Shown here one piece after another: positions 1 through 12,066 of a stretch of DNA of 64,000 nt. Both the position numbers and the translations under genes were made by a program. Within the stretch, counting starts at the first letter, position 1. Each line of letters opens with the position of its first letter. The notes under the pieces were generated by a model. That model did no database searches. It was not told the origin of the DNA and saw only the letters and a program-made list of their open reading frames with translations. The DNA is from Elysia chlorotica (taxonomy: Eukaryota; Mollusca; Gastropoda; Plakobranchidae). The DNA is taken from positions 87,501-151,500 of the forward strand of contig RQTK01000980.1 in NCBI GenBank assembly GCA_003991915.1. The letters run 5' to 3'.

Positions 1-734
1 GGTACTAACTGATATTCGAATCGCATACCTGATTGTCAGCCCAGAGCACCTTGTTGTCAAGTGCATCTCTCACAGTTTATTTAGCCATTACCTCTTATGA
101 AGTACTAGATGCTCTATGACTCTCTCACAAACTCTCACAGCTTATCTTAGTACTTGTTTTTGGTGAGGGATATATTGGATTTGGGTACATGAAATCCTAT
201 TGCGTAACGTTTGTGAGTATCCATCAGCTCTTAGGTAATATGTCTTACCTCTTAGAGACCCTGCACTGTCTCCTTGTGGCAGCATATAAAATTGTCAGAT
301 GTTAATCTTAGGACCCGTCCATACCATAGTCTATATAGTGCTGATGTTGGTTGCTTAGCAACAAACCTCATAGAGAAGAGATGGATATCTCTACTCTGAG
401 GTAGTCTAAGGTGTTTTCTCTTAATTTAGGAAGGGATCCCTCCGCTTTAAAGTGAGTTCAGTCTATTTCACTTTTTCCGTCCTTTTCACTCATCCATATA
501 TATAATCGGTCCTTGGACATATATAAATGAACTTGTGCCCAAAAGTTAAGAAGTTGATTTATTTTGAGCGGATTTACTGGAGTAAATGTGGGTGTATAAA
601 TATGAGAGGATATAATGGATTTTTAAGATATTACATACTTCAATATATTACTTATCCTTGTCGAAAATCACATTTCCTAGAGTATTCACAAATATGTGTA
701 ATAGCCTCCTATCACCTTCTGCTTGTGTCCACAG
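1..734. other. STIM intron (upstream exons off window)
   Basis: No coding segment was recognised. The stretch ends in the pyrimidine-rich acceptor of exon 735 and contains a SINE core copy at about 235-400. Confidence 0.6.
235..400 (+). repeat. SINE copy (core and 3' part)
   Basis: Shares with the copies near 10570, 58640 and 59788 the ordered blocks: GCACTGTCT, a tract like GTGGCAGCATATAAAATTG, TCAG(A)TGTTAATCTTAGGACC, CCGTCCATA and TGATGTTGGTTGCTTAGCAA. The tRNA-like head is absent or too diverged to see. Confidence 0.6.
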
Positions 735-3268
735 AGGCAGAGACGCGCCTGGAGCTCCACCAGCAACTGGAGAGCCAGTGGTCAGTGCCGGGCGAGCTTC
801 AGGCCTGGCTGCAGCTGACCCACGAGCTCGAGATGCAGCAGCACAGCCTGAAGAAGCAGGCGGCAGAGAGGCAGAGGCTGGCTGCCAGGGACGGGGTATG
901 TACGACTGGTTGCACCATCAGTTGGGAAATTTATTTATTTGATTTTGTCCCCTACAATATAATGTGACCTGCTGAGACAGGAATCCAAGTCTCCCCTCAC
1001 TGTCAGACGTTAGTCTTGAGGTCCATCAGACAGATCAACTCATTATAATTTAACATGTTAGCAGCCAACCAAACTGGTCATATATTTGATTCTATTTGAA
1101 GGTATAACTGATAGATTGGTTGTAAAGTTTGCCATGATTTTGTCGTATTTGTTACTAAACACAACCTCATAAACTTAGTGTGAAACGTAAACATTGTCTG
1201 TACAACGACTAAATCTAGACCTGCTTGAAACAATTTTACCTTTGAAGCTTGGAGTGTTAAACATTTGAAGTTACCACCAGTTGCGGATAGAAATGCATAT
1301 GTTAACACTAGGTTACAACATAAAGAAGTACTTTCTACTACCTCAGAGTATGTATAGTTTATTATAATTATGTATTTGAGAATCGATTTCTTCTTTTTGC
1401 AGGTTTCAAAATCTTTTCATAGTAATTTCTCTTAAATGTCCTACAAAAATCCATTTAGACAGTGCTTTCCTGAATTGGGTAACAAAAATATTATGTGACA
1501 AAAAGGAAATTATCTCCCGCGACATCTGAATAGTTGGGATATACAAAAATGAAACAATGCCAGTGAATTGATTCCATATTGTGAGGGAATTTATGTATGA
1601 TTGTGTTTTGGGGTTAAAAATAATTAGCAGTTCATTGTTTAGTATGAACTTTTTTTTAATAATATTAATAGAAAAGTTTACATTCTGCTCTTATTTTCCT
1701 TTTACAGTGTGACAAGATAAAGAAAAGAAACAAAGCCTTTTTTGGATCCTTGAGAATAGCACACAGCAACTCTTTAGATGACATTGAGCAGAGTATAATG
1801 GATGCCAGGTAAGATAAATCAGTTAGAAACAAATGAAAATAATGTCAACCTGTCTCAATAGTGTTACTGGAAAGTTTTTAAGTGATTTTTATTGAAAAAG
1901 ATACAGTGGAGAGGGAAGATAACGAAACCATTGCACTCTCTTACTAAGAAAAATGTTATTCTTGATTCTTGAATTTACATTTTTTACAGTGGTTACACAA
2001 TTTATGATAACAGAGGCTGTACTTCTTTTTTCTAACTGTATTTCAGAGCTGCCCTGGAGGAAGTGAGACAGGACTTGCAGGAGAGCCAGCAGAGGTGGCA
2101 GATCATGGAGATTCTGTGTGGATTCCCCATCATAGTGAACCCTGGCCTTGCAGCTCTCAGGCAGGCTCTCGGCAGAGACGCAACAGGCAGTGAGTCCTTC
2201 ACAATGTTTATTAAGTGCTTTAATCTGCATTACTGGTAAGCTTCATATTAAGAAAATAAAATTTTTAATTTAATTCCTTCCCTACCCACCCATAATTTAT
2301 ATTCATTAAAAGTCGTTTAAATCAGAGCCGGCTCACCTTGCTTGCAGTAAAGTAAGTGTTAATAGACCAGTGGCACTTAAATGAGAATTTTTCGTCTATA
2401 TGGTATGTAAGTGTCTATCTGTTGACTAGCGTGATTTGGTCAGTAAATGTCAGTAATTTTTTTGTTCTAGAGGGGTAATGGTTTTCCAAATATCAATTAA
2501 CAGAAGTGCAGCATGAGAGAATGTTGAATAATTTTCCTCTCTTTCTTGCCTGCCAGATGTGAGTCGCGGAACTGGCTCTCTGCTGACACCAGGCTCCATT
2601 GACGAGGCAGAGGAGGACTTGCAGTCAGCAGGTAATGCAATGGTCAAGCAGTCCTTGAAGCTTCGAACACACAACCTTCATAGAGGCGGGCCTGTGTCCT
2701 AGTCCCTCCAAAGCAAGCTTGTCTTTTAAGGGAGTCATGGTTGTGCCATATGGACAGCTCGATTGACTAGAGTCTCATTAAGTGTCTGCTTCTTTTGTGG
2801 CTCCTTGCAATTTAAGTCAGACTTCTTTTTACAATCAATAAGTAAATTGTAGTCTTGCTACTTTCTCAGTCTCTGTACTTTAGCTGCAAAATATTTCTGT
2901 ACCGAAATACAATTCTTACTTGATTTAGAAATTAGAAAGCTCAAAGCTTGAAATTAACATTTCTTCCTTTTTGTCGGATTTATTTGGCTTACCAAATTAT
3001 TGTCTTCTAAATGGAAAATGCAAGAAGCCCAAACTATACTATACATCAATGGAATAATAAAAACAAAAGAGATAAGATTATGACTTTGCAAAATTTTGCA
3101 AGGTATCTTCATGGACAAAGAAAACAACAACATTATGCATAGTTAGATGCACCTCAACCCAAAGAAATTTGTTTTGATGTGTTTGGACTTTTTTGTTAAT
3201 GGATTCTTCCACTTGTATCTATTTCAAGGATACACCTTAGTACAAGTAATAATAATAATGATAATAAT

Positions 3269-3311
<43 letters not shown>

Positions 3312-6300
3312 GTAATAATAGTAATGATAATAATAAAAATAATATATACTCACGTGCTGTGTCATTTCTAACCTTGTAACTCTGTGTTAGTTACAGAGAC
3401 CACTCCATTTTTTATATGATATGATGTCCATCAGAGTTTTACTCGGATAATATAGCTATTTGTTGTGACCTTTTAAAAAAGGATGCGATGATCAGAATAA
3501 TTATTCCAGATGTTTGGGTTTGTTTTTCTGTTGTTGTTTTTTGTAAACTATGTCTGTTATGTTTGAGCAAATTTCATTTATTAGAAGGGAATGAAACAGG
3601 TTTATCTCATTTTTGTCATTTAGGTAACATCTTTTGTAAATTTTTTCTAAAAAAATGCAATTGTACTTTTGTGTGTTTCTTTTTTAAAGTATACCCAAGA
3701 GAGTCTGAGGAACAAATTCAGACGTTTATAAACTTCATAAAGAAGACAGATTATTTGAGAAAAAAAAAGTATTACACAACATATCGATGGCATCGGACGC
3801 AATCCGGCCAAGTCTAAGTAAGCGGATTTTACAGAAGACGGAAAAAACTCTATAATTTTATTGAAATTGAATTTAAGATACCTATCTGTTCTTAACTTAA
3901 CTCTCAAGTGCTATTTGTTTAGTCACTACAATAAAATATGCACGATTGTGAATACATTTGCATATTTTAGACTTTTGAGATCACTAGAAATACAATGAGT
4001 TGGCCGCAGCAATCTCAGGTCTGGCCGTTTTGTGCCGTCAAAACAAGAAGGCCGGAGACTTAGCTGGTTAGATCACGTGTTGATATCACAAAATCTATTG
4101 GACGTTGATCCTATCTATTTATACACATCACGGGGAATCCCCAGGTGCTTGAGTTAGGCTTATAAAAAGAAATTCGAAAATTTCGGACTTGGCCGGTTTG
4201 TGCCCGATACCATCGATATTGCCTTTTAAGAACAATCAAAATCAGAAATTAATGTATCAAAAAGATTTGTGTGGAATGTGGGAAAGATTTTTAAAAAAAT
4301 CGTTTGGAGATGATCCTGTATTCTTTTCAGACAATTTCTAGATTTCAATTATATCTAAGTCTTTGCATTGATTTTCTTGTAAATATTGTAGAACTTTCAG
4401 GCCTCACAATAGTGTTCAGTAATACTTTTTCTAATGCCCTTGCTGAATTCTTTTCTTTTTTTAAATTTGTTTTTTTTTCTTCTTTTTGTTTTTTTTTCTT
4501 AAATGATCCTTTGATTTCTTGACAATACTTCCTAAATTTTCTTTGTATCCATCCCCTTTCAATCTCATTGCTATATTTATAGCAATGATCAGTTCAATAC
4601 CAAACAGTGTTCCTTTCTCTCGACCTCGGGCTCTGTCAACAGGTAAAATGTGGCTCACTCTCCCTTGAGAGAGAACTCATGGTGGATATGTATTTGTCTT
4701 GCCTGTTAAGCTAATCCCCAACCCAAAAGATTTTTTAAAAACTTTTGTTCACAAGTGCCCTTTATCTTGTGTCATTGTGGGCTTAGTGTAGAGTGCTGAT
4801 CTTGGCATTGTAGCATAGAGTGGCAGAATTTACGTGGCTTTTTGTTTTTATTTGTTTATTATCATTTTAATTTTTTCTTCCTATATTTTGTTTATTTTAG
4901 TACACATTACGGAAATGTGTGGTTTCATAACAAAACTAACAAGATTTCCTGGCAGAGAAAATTGTCACTATCGGATGCACCTCATTGTATTGGGCTTAAA
5001 ATGTGATAAAAATGTCTGTATCTTGTTTCCTCATTCATCACATATATCCTGTTTCATTCTGCAATCATTTGTATTTAAAACATTATCTGTCTTGTTTGCC
5101 ATTCAAATTTTCTGCAAGACTGCCTATAATATAGATTATTCTATAAATTAAGAAACGTACGGTCTAAATGCTGTGCTAGGGCTTCTATTGAGGTTTTCTG
5201 TTGTAATGAGAAACATAAGTCTTGTTTATTATGGTATTGTTGATGTTCTGCAAAGCTGGACTGTTTTGTGAAAAAAGAAGATATAATGTAGTCATTGTAG
5301 ATCCTCCTTATGACTACAATGTCTGTCTAACTCTCAGTTGTGATAACCATGTTACATATACATATTACACCTATGTATATATCTTTACTTTAGCTATCAT
5401 GAAGCTCGATCAGCAGATCATTTAGTGCCATTCATGTCCTATCCCAATTTTCAATTCGTTATTGTGATGTAGCCCCAAGAATACCTAGAGGTAACACAAC
5501 TACCCAATTGCTTTAATGTACGCACTGCCTCAAGTATGAGCTACTTTACTTGCTGCCTCAGCTTCCATCTCTGTAGCTCCATTTTTAGCTCCTCAAAAAG
5601 GCTATTGAATCTGAACAAATTTGCAACATAATCTGCTTTTACCTATTTGCCAAACTCGCCATTCTTTTGTGAAAGCAGAAGCTCTCATGAGGTTAGCATG
5701 AAATCTATCTTCCATATCACAAAAAGTACATGTATAGGCTTTTGTACAGCTCCAGCTAACAGGAATTTTAACGCTCAGATATTTTTTCACATTTTCTTAC
5801 TTAACAATTGCAACTACAATTTTTAAAATTAGATTTTTGCTGTCACCTCTTTTCCTAATCTCAATGCATGCTAAATAAATGAGATGCATAAATACCCATT
5901 CTTATTCAAGCTATTTTATACATTCACAAAATCTTTCCAAAAGAGATAAGTCTCACCTTCAAGATAAGCAGGTTCCTTTCTAAGATTCTTCTTTGAATTT
6001 AAAGCCACAAAACTTATCAAAGATTTGAAGCATGTAATGAGTCATGCACAAGCTTTAGTGAAATATGTTTGTTTGTGTAAAAAGAGTAATAGTTAAATGG
6101 TAATGCTTCAGATTTCTTGGATTTGTAAAAAAATTGGACACATTGTGCTTACGATCACAAAATAAATCATTTTTTTTATTATCCTTTATCCCACATTTAT
6201 TGTTTAAATTTTAACCGACACCAGTAACTTTCTACTAAGCCAATTAAGTGTGTTTTTGAGTTTTCTTTTTAAAACCTCTTTGATATTTGTAGAATACTAA

Positions 6301-9300
6301 TCCATGTTTAAATATTGTTTTCCACTTGCTGTCCTGCTGCCGCTGGTTGGATAACCCATGCATACCCTCAACCCTTGCTCCTCATCAAAACACGCCCATA
6401 TCCATAAAATAAAAAAAAAAATAAAAAATGCAACAAATCTTCAATGTTGGTCTTTTGTGACCTTTCATGCGACCCACCCCTGCATATCTTATTCACATAT
6501 ATTGTCTTCAAACCTGGAAATAAAATGACGTCTACTTCAACATTTCCCAACTCCCTCTTTTTTAAATAACAAAAATGAACTAAATTTATAAATTACCTCC
6601 CCCCAAAACAAAAAAACAACAACAAAAACATGAAACAATATTGGACACTGACCGCCCATTACACCCCCCTCCCCTGGTCCCCACATCAGACAGTTCGGGC
6701 GAGGCCAGTAGTATCTATAACCAGATCCCGGAGAGGCAGCGCCAGCAGATAGTAGCCTGGGCCAGACGCAGCCGGCTTAACAACTGGATGAAAAAGAAGA
6801 CATCTTCTCTCACTAATGGCAAGGGCTCTGGGGCAAGGGAGAGCATTCCATGCTCACCGGCTCTTTATTGTTTGGTGTACCTACTTTCGGGCCCTCTTGC
6901 TTTTTTTCATCTTCTGTTTTCTCCTTTTTTATATCTTGTGTTTATTAAATTTTGCTTCTTAGTGGATCATCTTAGTTCTGGGCTTTGTTGCTTTTGAGTT
7001 TTATTTGCTGATGCGTCTGTTGTCTTTTGTTTCTTTGCTTAGATCTATTAGTCTTTGTTGTCTTAGCAGCATGGCATGGCATGTTGATTTGTTCTGTTGA
7101 TTTTTTTTTTTCAAAACATATTTTATTTTGAATTTTGTAACATTTATTATTTATCAAATCAATCTGTTGGAGGATTTTTTTCCCCTTTAAAAATCCATTT
7201 AAAATAACTTTCACTCAAAATAGTTCATTTCAAATTTTATTTTTTATTTTTATTTTCATTTATTACTTTTTTTAGTTCCAACTCAATGCAGTTAAAGAAA
7301 AAACAACTGGGGCTAGCATTTCAGTTTTTACGCTTTCAGCGATTGCAGTTTTGTAGTTGTACATAACTTAAATAGAAAGAGCATGGCATTTTCCTTTTTT
7401 TCTAAATCTAGTTCTTGAATTGAGTTCTGTTTGGTTAATTATTTGCTACGGCATGTTGTAGAAACAATGGTTTTACTATGGAACCTGCCTTGTCTGTTTG
7501 TTTTTTTTCCTTTCCCTGATTGTAACTGAGGGTTTGGATTCCTATTTAATGAGGGGCAAAAGGAGGTAGAAAGTTCTTTTCTTGGATCCCATATCAACAT
7601 TTTGTCAAAACTCTCTAGGGTTAAATTTTTTTTATATACTTATGCTCCTCTTGTCTAGTCCATTCATTCATTTTTTTAATAGGTGGAATAATTGGAAAAG
7701 TCAAGATTCAAACTTCGACTTGTTGACTTACTGATTTAATTCTTCAGTGACTTTCATGTTGCAACTTATTTTTGACTATATTTTGTTGACCTTTTCTCAC
7801 GTGCCTAGCATTATGAGAACTTAGCATGTTAATTTTCTTTGTTTATGTCATGTTTACACACTGCACCTTCTTAATGATGAATGAGCTGTGGAGAAGCTTA
7901 TCTTTCGAAGCCCTGCATCATGTTCGGGAGCACCGTGTCCCTACTTTTAAGCCTCTTATTTAACAAGAATCCTCTCAATTTTTGTGGCAGTGAAATACAC
8001 TGTTTGTCTTATTTTATGTGAATCTTGTTAGAAAAAAAAAGCTTTAATGCTCTTTTGAACTACGCATTTAATTGTTAAATTGCTTAGCATTGATAAGGTA
8101 AACGTGAATGTTTGTAAGTTATACACTTGTATTGATTTTGATTAAACAGTTTTTCTCTTATTTTATAGCCAGTGTTGTCAATCTGTGAAATGAATGTATT
8201 GCATGGACTCTTCTGTTACACAAAACGAAAATAACATAGGAATGACTTGAAACAACTAAAATATTGAATATGCTTAAATTGTGATTTAGTTTTGAAACTG
8301 AAGCTTATTTTAAAAAAAATTACCGCATAACATAGTGAAGGATGGCTTAATATTAGTTAATTGCTTTACATGTTGATGGTATCAATTTTATTTTATTGGT
8401 TTTAAGAATAAAGTAACAAAACTAACAGCAAATAATTTACATACACAGGTCCATGACCCAAATTACTCGAAGTTATTTTTACTGTTGCCGTTATTCTTAA
8501 ATTTGCTTGCATTCATGTTTTTGCCATCAATGTTCTTTTTAATGCAAATTGTAATTGTAGCTTTTATCTTTAATTTGCAAACTATTAAAAAGTAAATAAA
8601 TCAGGAATTGATAGATCAATGCTTTAGAATTAAGAATATGTCAAATCAGGCAACCCATCTAAGTTAAACAAAGGCATTATGGATAAAGTTTGGTTGTTGT
8701 TGTTTTGTTATTGTTGTTCTTGTTGTTGTTATTTAAAACTAAAATCATAGTTCAAGCATCATGCACTTATTTAATAACTATCTTTTCATCTTTTTTTCCT
8801 TTCTTTGAGTATATAATGCAAGAATGACCTCATATGTATGATCCACATTTACCAGATAAGAAGTCTTTTTACAAGTAAAAATGAGTCCCTCACAATTTAA
8901 ATTTGTGCCAAATTATGTTATATTTTAAACAAATCCACTTCAACAAAAAACTGCAGGCTACAAAGTAATTCCACAAGATTTAGATAGGTTCTCAGTAGTC
9001 TTTAAATTATAAATGAACACTTTTATTTACTAGTATTCGAAAAAGACTTATTTTCTCTTTATGTACACCATTGCCTTAGTAGTTTTAATGGTATCCCCGC
9101 ACCATCTTGTGTGTGTAGCACATACAATTGTAAGACATCAATCTTGGGGCCTGTCCGCACTATAGCCTATATTATTGTATTTTCGTTATGTCCTTATGAT
9201 ATAAATTTAGCCAAAAAAAAAAAAAAAAAGAAGATGACAAACAATACCTATAACAACAAAAAATGTTATAAGATGTAGCTACATCTTTAGAATTTCTCCA

Positions 9301-9499
9301 GTATGAAATAAAATTGCTGAAATCAGTGCTTAATTATAGCTGACTCATGTGCATTTTAATATTGTCCAATAAAGAAAGTAAGTCTGCATTTGAGAAGAAA
9401 AAATTTATTTAGCACCACTGGCTCTAGCATTTTGGCCAAAGCAGTATCCTAATTATATTATTACCCATTATAATTTTGTTAAATTATTGTTGTTTTTAA

Positions 9500-9557
<58 letters not shown>

Positions 9558-12066
9558 GTTGTTGTTGTTATTTAACTATTACTTTTATTATTGTTATAAT
9601 GCAAGGAATGAAATACCAAATGCATTTTAAGATAAATAATAAAAGTCTCGAAATCTCACAGTCAGTTTCAGAATTGTATTAAATTAAACAGTGTTGCAGT
9701 CAGCGCTCTAGGTCTAAGTAGGCTGGTGAAAAGGAGAAATTTTCATTAAAAAAAAAATTTGATTCATATTTCGAAAAGATGGTAGACTTGCAAAATTTAT
9801 TTCCTCACAATTATACGATATTAGCAACAGTTGTCAAGAGGTGTAAAATGGGATGTGTAAAATCATTTTTATTTCTGTAAAATAATTTAGTTTGCAAACA
9901 CAAATGTGCACAAGAACATAAAATACAGTATATATAAACTATTTGTTACTTAAATGTTTTTTTTTATAATTAAGATTACCAAGCATTTTGAAGAGCAGCT
10001 TTTTAAAGCATAAGTCAATCATGCATGACATGGGAAACTGGAATAATAAAAAAAAAGAACTTTCTCTGATATTTTTTTATGTTCTCTTAATTCTGTAAGT
10101 TTAAAATGTTTTTTGATCTAAAAGATCCCACCACTTCATTGGACGTCTCTCAGTAAGAGTCAATTTTCAGTGATTTCTTCTACAGGATATGCTGCTAGCA
10201 CCCTCCCAAGTTCAGGGAAATCTTCCACATTCCTAAAGCAGCAGACGATGGCTGGAAGCACCAGCTCCCTGCCCCAGGCCACGGCTGTAGGTGCAGGGGT
10301 TGTGGCGACTCTACCTCGTAGGGACAGCCGTGACACCGACATCCTACTGAACCGCACTAATGAGGGCATTGGTGGCCCCACTATGGGAAGCTCGTCTAAT
10401 GCAACAACATTCCATCTCGGGCCATTGGATAGGTAAGTTTTCTCTTGTTCCCTTTCTCTTCCTTTACATTGTCTTCTGAAATTCAATCATCCACCAACAA
10501 AGCTAAGGAAAAAAACAATCTCAAGAATGCCAGGTGGTCTACAGGTAGGAACTGGCCAGCACAGCTGATTGGGGGACAAACTGGGGCAAGTGGCAGAGCA
10601 TTGGGCTCCTAACTGGATTGGATCCTTTACTGGCTACTGGTTGGCTCAGTGTCAGTATTATGTGACCGGCTAAGTCAGGAGTTTTGATGTATGCTCACGC
10701 TGTCTTTGTGTGGTAGCATATAAAGTTGTCAAACATTAGTTTTAGGGCCCGTACACAATTTCGCTTAACTGATGACGTTGGACGTTGAGAAACCAACTGG
10801 CGCAGCTAAGAAATCAGTTGAAGGCACACATGGAAAAAGTCGAAACTGGGTTTCCCGTAAAATAAGGGAGGCAGCTTTGCGGTTCAAGAGCTAAGAGTTT
10901 AGCCTACAAAAAATTGAGATAAATTCATATTGCCTCTATTCCAGTTTTAAATCCATATCTTTGGGTCAAGACTGGATAATTTGATCTCAAAGCAATCTAC
11001 ACTACTGCAGGAAAATCTCCATACGTTTTTTGGCACAAGGTTTAAGTGATGGCACAATCCTCTAGACTTCAAAACTCAAGACCCTAACCTAGCACTTAAG
11101 GTTTTGGGGCATTTTATGAAAGGAGCACTTTGGACACATCTCGGTCTAAGTTAGGTTGAAACTATTAATTATTTTGTGAGGATCATTTCATAAAAAGTAA
11201 TTATTTGTTTCCGTTTCAGTTCCATCTATCAGACCCATGAGCGCACCCACTCTAATGCTTCTATCTCAATGATCTCTCCAATGATGACTAATGGGCACCA
11301 CCATCATGCACAACATCACCATCAGCAGCATCTGCGCAACCAATACACTCACGCTCTAAGCCACCCTCCCTTTCATCACATGGCCCCAAGTGCTTCCTCC
11401 CCTCTTGCGCTGGCGGTGGGATCATCGACGGGCAGTCTGAGCACAGGTGGACTCAACCCCAGCAGCATGATCCCCCACAGGCCGAGCAACAGCAAGCTGT
11501 TCTCCTCGCACTCAGGGAATCACTTATCTGGCATGAAACAAGTATCGCCATCTGCTCATGGCACCGGAGCTGTCAATGGTCATAGCAACGACAAGCATCA
11601 CACAAACAGTGGAGTAGGGGTTACCAGTCGCCAAGAAAGCCTGGACAGCAACGGCTACACGTCAGACATCAGTATAGCAGGCTCTGTGACAGGGGCAGAG
11701 ACCCCGCCTGTTGGAGGCACCCGGTCAAGGCCTCAGGCATCCAGCACCCCGACAGACAACGCTGACCGCATGAGTCTCGACTCTGTGACAAGGGGTGGCC
11801 TTTCCAAGGCAGCGAGGAGTCGACTTGATCGCACGCCAGAGGTGGATGTCAGCAGCCTGGACACTGAGTCGGTCTACAGTAACGGTCTAGAGGCAGGGAC
11901 AGGAGAGGGTCCCAACCCCTCCCAGCTGGAGAAAAGCTCAAGCTCAGCTGAGCAGGGCTCTATATCTCCTTCGGGAGGGAACACGCTAGAGAAAAAATCC
12001 AGTAAACGTAAGAAATTCTTGCCAAACTTTCTCCAAAAGGGCAAGGGAAAGCAAAAGACTTCTTAA
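735..12066 (+). CDS. STIM1: STIM (stromal interaction molecule), 3' half: SOAR/CAD to C-terminus
   Basis: ER calcium sensor that activates plasma-membrane Orai channels after store depletion; a single invertebrate STIM is expected, so the symbol marks the family. Exons: 735-895, 1708-1808, 2047-2189, 2557-2631, 10186-10432, 11220-12066 (TAA stop), plus an optional exon at 6690-6818 listed separately. All junctions are in frame, giving about 523 residues. Exon 1 carries ELQAWLQLTHELEMQ, close to human STIM1 ALQKWLQLTHEVEVQ. Exon 2 has DKIKKRNKAFFGSLRIAHSN and exon 3 has ILCGFPIIVNPGLAAL (human ILCGFQIVNNPGIHSL); together these form the SOAR/CAD coiled coil. Exon 4 encodes an acidic stretch (SIDEAEEDLQ) where vertebrate STIM has its acidic inhibitory segment. 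The last exon encodes a long Ser/Gly/His-rich disordered tail ending in a Lys-rich segment. Signal peptide, EF-SAM, membrane segment and most of CC1 lie left of the window. The 735 acceptor could instead be two bases later. Confidence 0.93.
896..1707. other. STIM intron
   Basis: AT-rich, with donor GTATGT at 896 and acceptor TTTTACAG ending at 1707. It carries a short SINE-core fragment near 964-1030; nothing else was seen. Confidence 0.7.
964..1030 (+). repeat. SINE fragment
   Basis: Contains GACCTGCTGAGACAGGA and AGACGTTAGTCTTGAGGTCC, matching the SINE core seen elsewhere in the window, with an internal deletion and no 3' block. Confidence 0.4.
3246..3342. repeat. (AAT)n microsatellite, interrupted
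   Basis: About 30 AAT-type units with a few G or T interruptions, giving low-complexity poly-Ile reading frames with no coding meaning. Confidence 0.9.
3781..4219. mobile_element. MITE-like element with about 38-bp inverted ends
   Basis: The left end reads ATATCGATGGCATCGGACGC and continues AATCCGGCCAAGTC. The right end, on the reverse strand, reads ATATCGATGGTATCGGGCAC and continues AAACCGGCCAAGTC. About 33 of 38 bases agree. The 360-bp interior has no long reading frame but repeats GGCCGTTTTGTGCCG-like words. No clear target duplication was seen. It is probably a decayed non-autonomous DNA transposon. Confidence 0.6.
6690..6818 (+). CDS. STIM1: Candidate STIM cassette exon, 43 codons, basic
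   Basis: A pyrimidine-rich tract ends in an AG at 6688-6689. The exon begins in the phase left by exon 2557-2631 (one base), and the frame encodes EASSIYNQIPERQRQQIVAW followed by ARRSRLNNWMKKKTSSLTN. No in-frame GT donor fits the phase of the next exon. A GC donor at 6819-6820 (AATG|GCAAGG) gives exactly 129 bases and returns to the phase needed by exon 10186. Skipping it also keeps frame, so it would be an optional insert between the acidic segment and the Ser-rich tail. The codon content contrasts with the AT-rich intron around it. Alternatively it is a terminal exon reading on to a stop at 6995-6997, but the residues after position 6840 look intronic. Confidence 0.6.
9088..9175 (+). repeat. 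SINE-core fragment
   Basis: Carries ATCCCCGCACCATCTTGTGT, then an ATTGTAAGACATCAATCTTG-like block and GGGGCCTGTCCGCACTATAG, in the same order as the better-preserved copies at 10570 and 59788. Confidence 0.55.
9499..9571. repeat. (ATT)n microsatellite
   Basis: About 19 ATT units followed by four GTT units. Confidence 0.9.
10433..11219. other. STIM intron before the last exon
   Basis: Donor GTAAGT at 10433 and acceptor CCGTTTCAG at 11219. Apart from the SINE at 10570-10803 no feature was seen. Confidence 0.75.
10570..10803 (+). repeat. tRNA-derived SINE, nearly full length
   Basis: The head, ACTGGGGCAAGTGGCAGAGC followed by ATTGGGCTCC, resembles a tRNA 5' half with an A box. Next come the shared core (GTGTGGTAGCATATAAAGTT, then GTCAAACATTAGTTTTAGGG) and the 3' block GACGTTGGACGTTGAGAAAC. 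It lies in the STIM intron between exons 10186-10432 and 11220-12066, on the gene's strand. Confidence 0.7.
11464..11475 (+). other. SxIP-type motif in the STIM tail
   Basis: Codons for Ser-Met-Ile-Pro sit in a Ser/Pro-rich, mildly basic context (NPSSMIPHRPSNSK). Vertebrate STIM1 binds the microtubule plus-end protein EB1 through a TRIP motif of the [ST]-x-I-P class. The match and its setting in a disordered tail are seen; EB binding is inferred. Confidence 0.5.
11977..12063 (+). other. Polybasic C-terminal tail of STIM
   Basis: The last codons read GNTLEKKSSKRKKFLPNFLQ and then KGKGKQKTS, dense in lysine with a short hydrophobic core. Human STIM1 ends in a comparable lysine-rich segment (KKFPLKIFKKPLKK) that binds phosphoinositides at ER-plasma membrane junctions. 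The same role is likely here. Confidence 0.75.

Larger units (their letters stand above)
2632..6689. other. STIM intron, 4 kb
   Basis: Non-coding. It holds an (AAT)n microsatellite at 3246-3342 and a small inverted-repeat element at 3781-4219. The remainder is AT-rich with homopolymer runs and no recognisable exon. Confidence 0.6.
6819..10185. other. STIM intron, 3.4 kb
   Basis: AT-rich non-coding DNA with many T and A runs, a SINE-core copy near 9088-9175, a poly-A run near 9212 and an (ATT)n microsatellite at 9499-9571. It ends in acceptor TTCTTCTACAG at 10185. Confidence 0.6.

Noticed and set aside
3647-3817. Frame after a TTTTTTAAAG acceptor-like site (VYPRESEEQIQTF...) as a STIM exon
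   Set aside because: The phase does not fit either neighbouring STIM exon and the frame runs into the MITE-like element.
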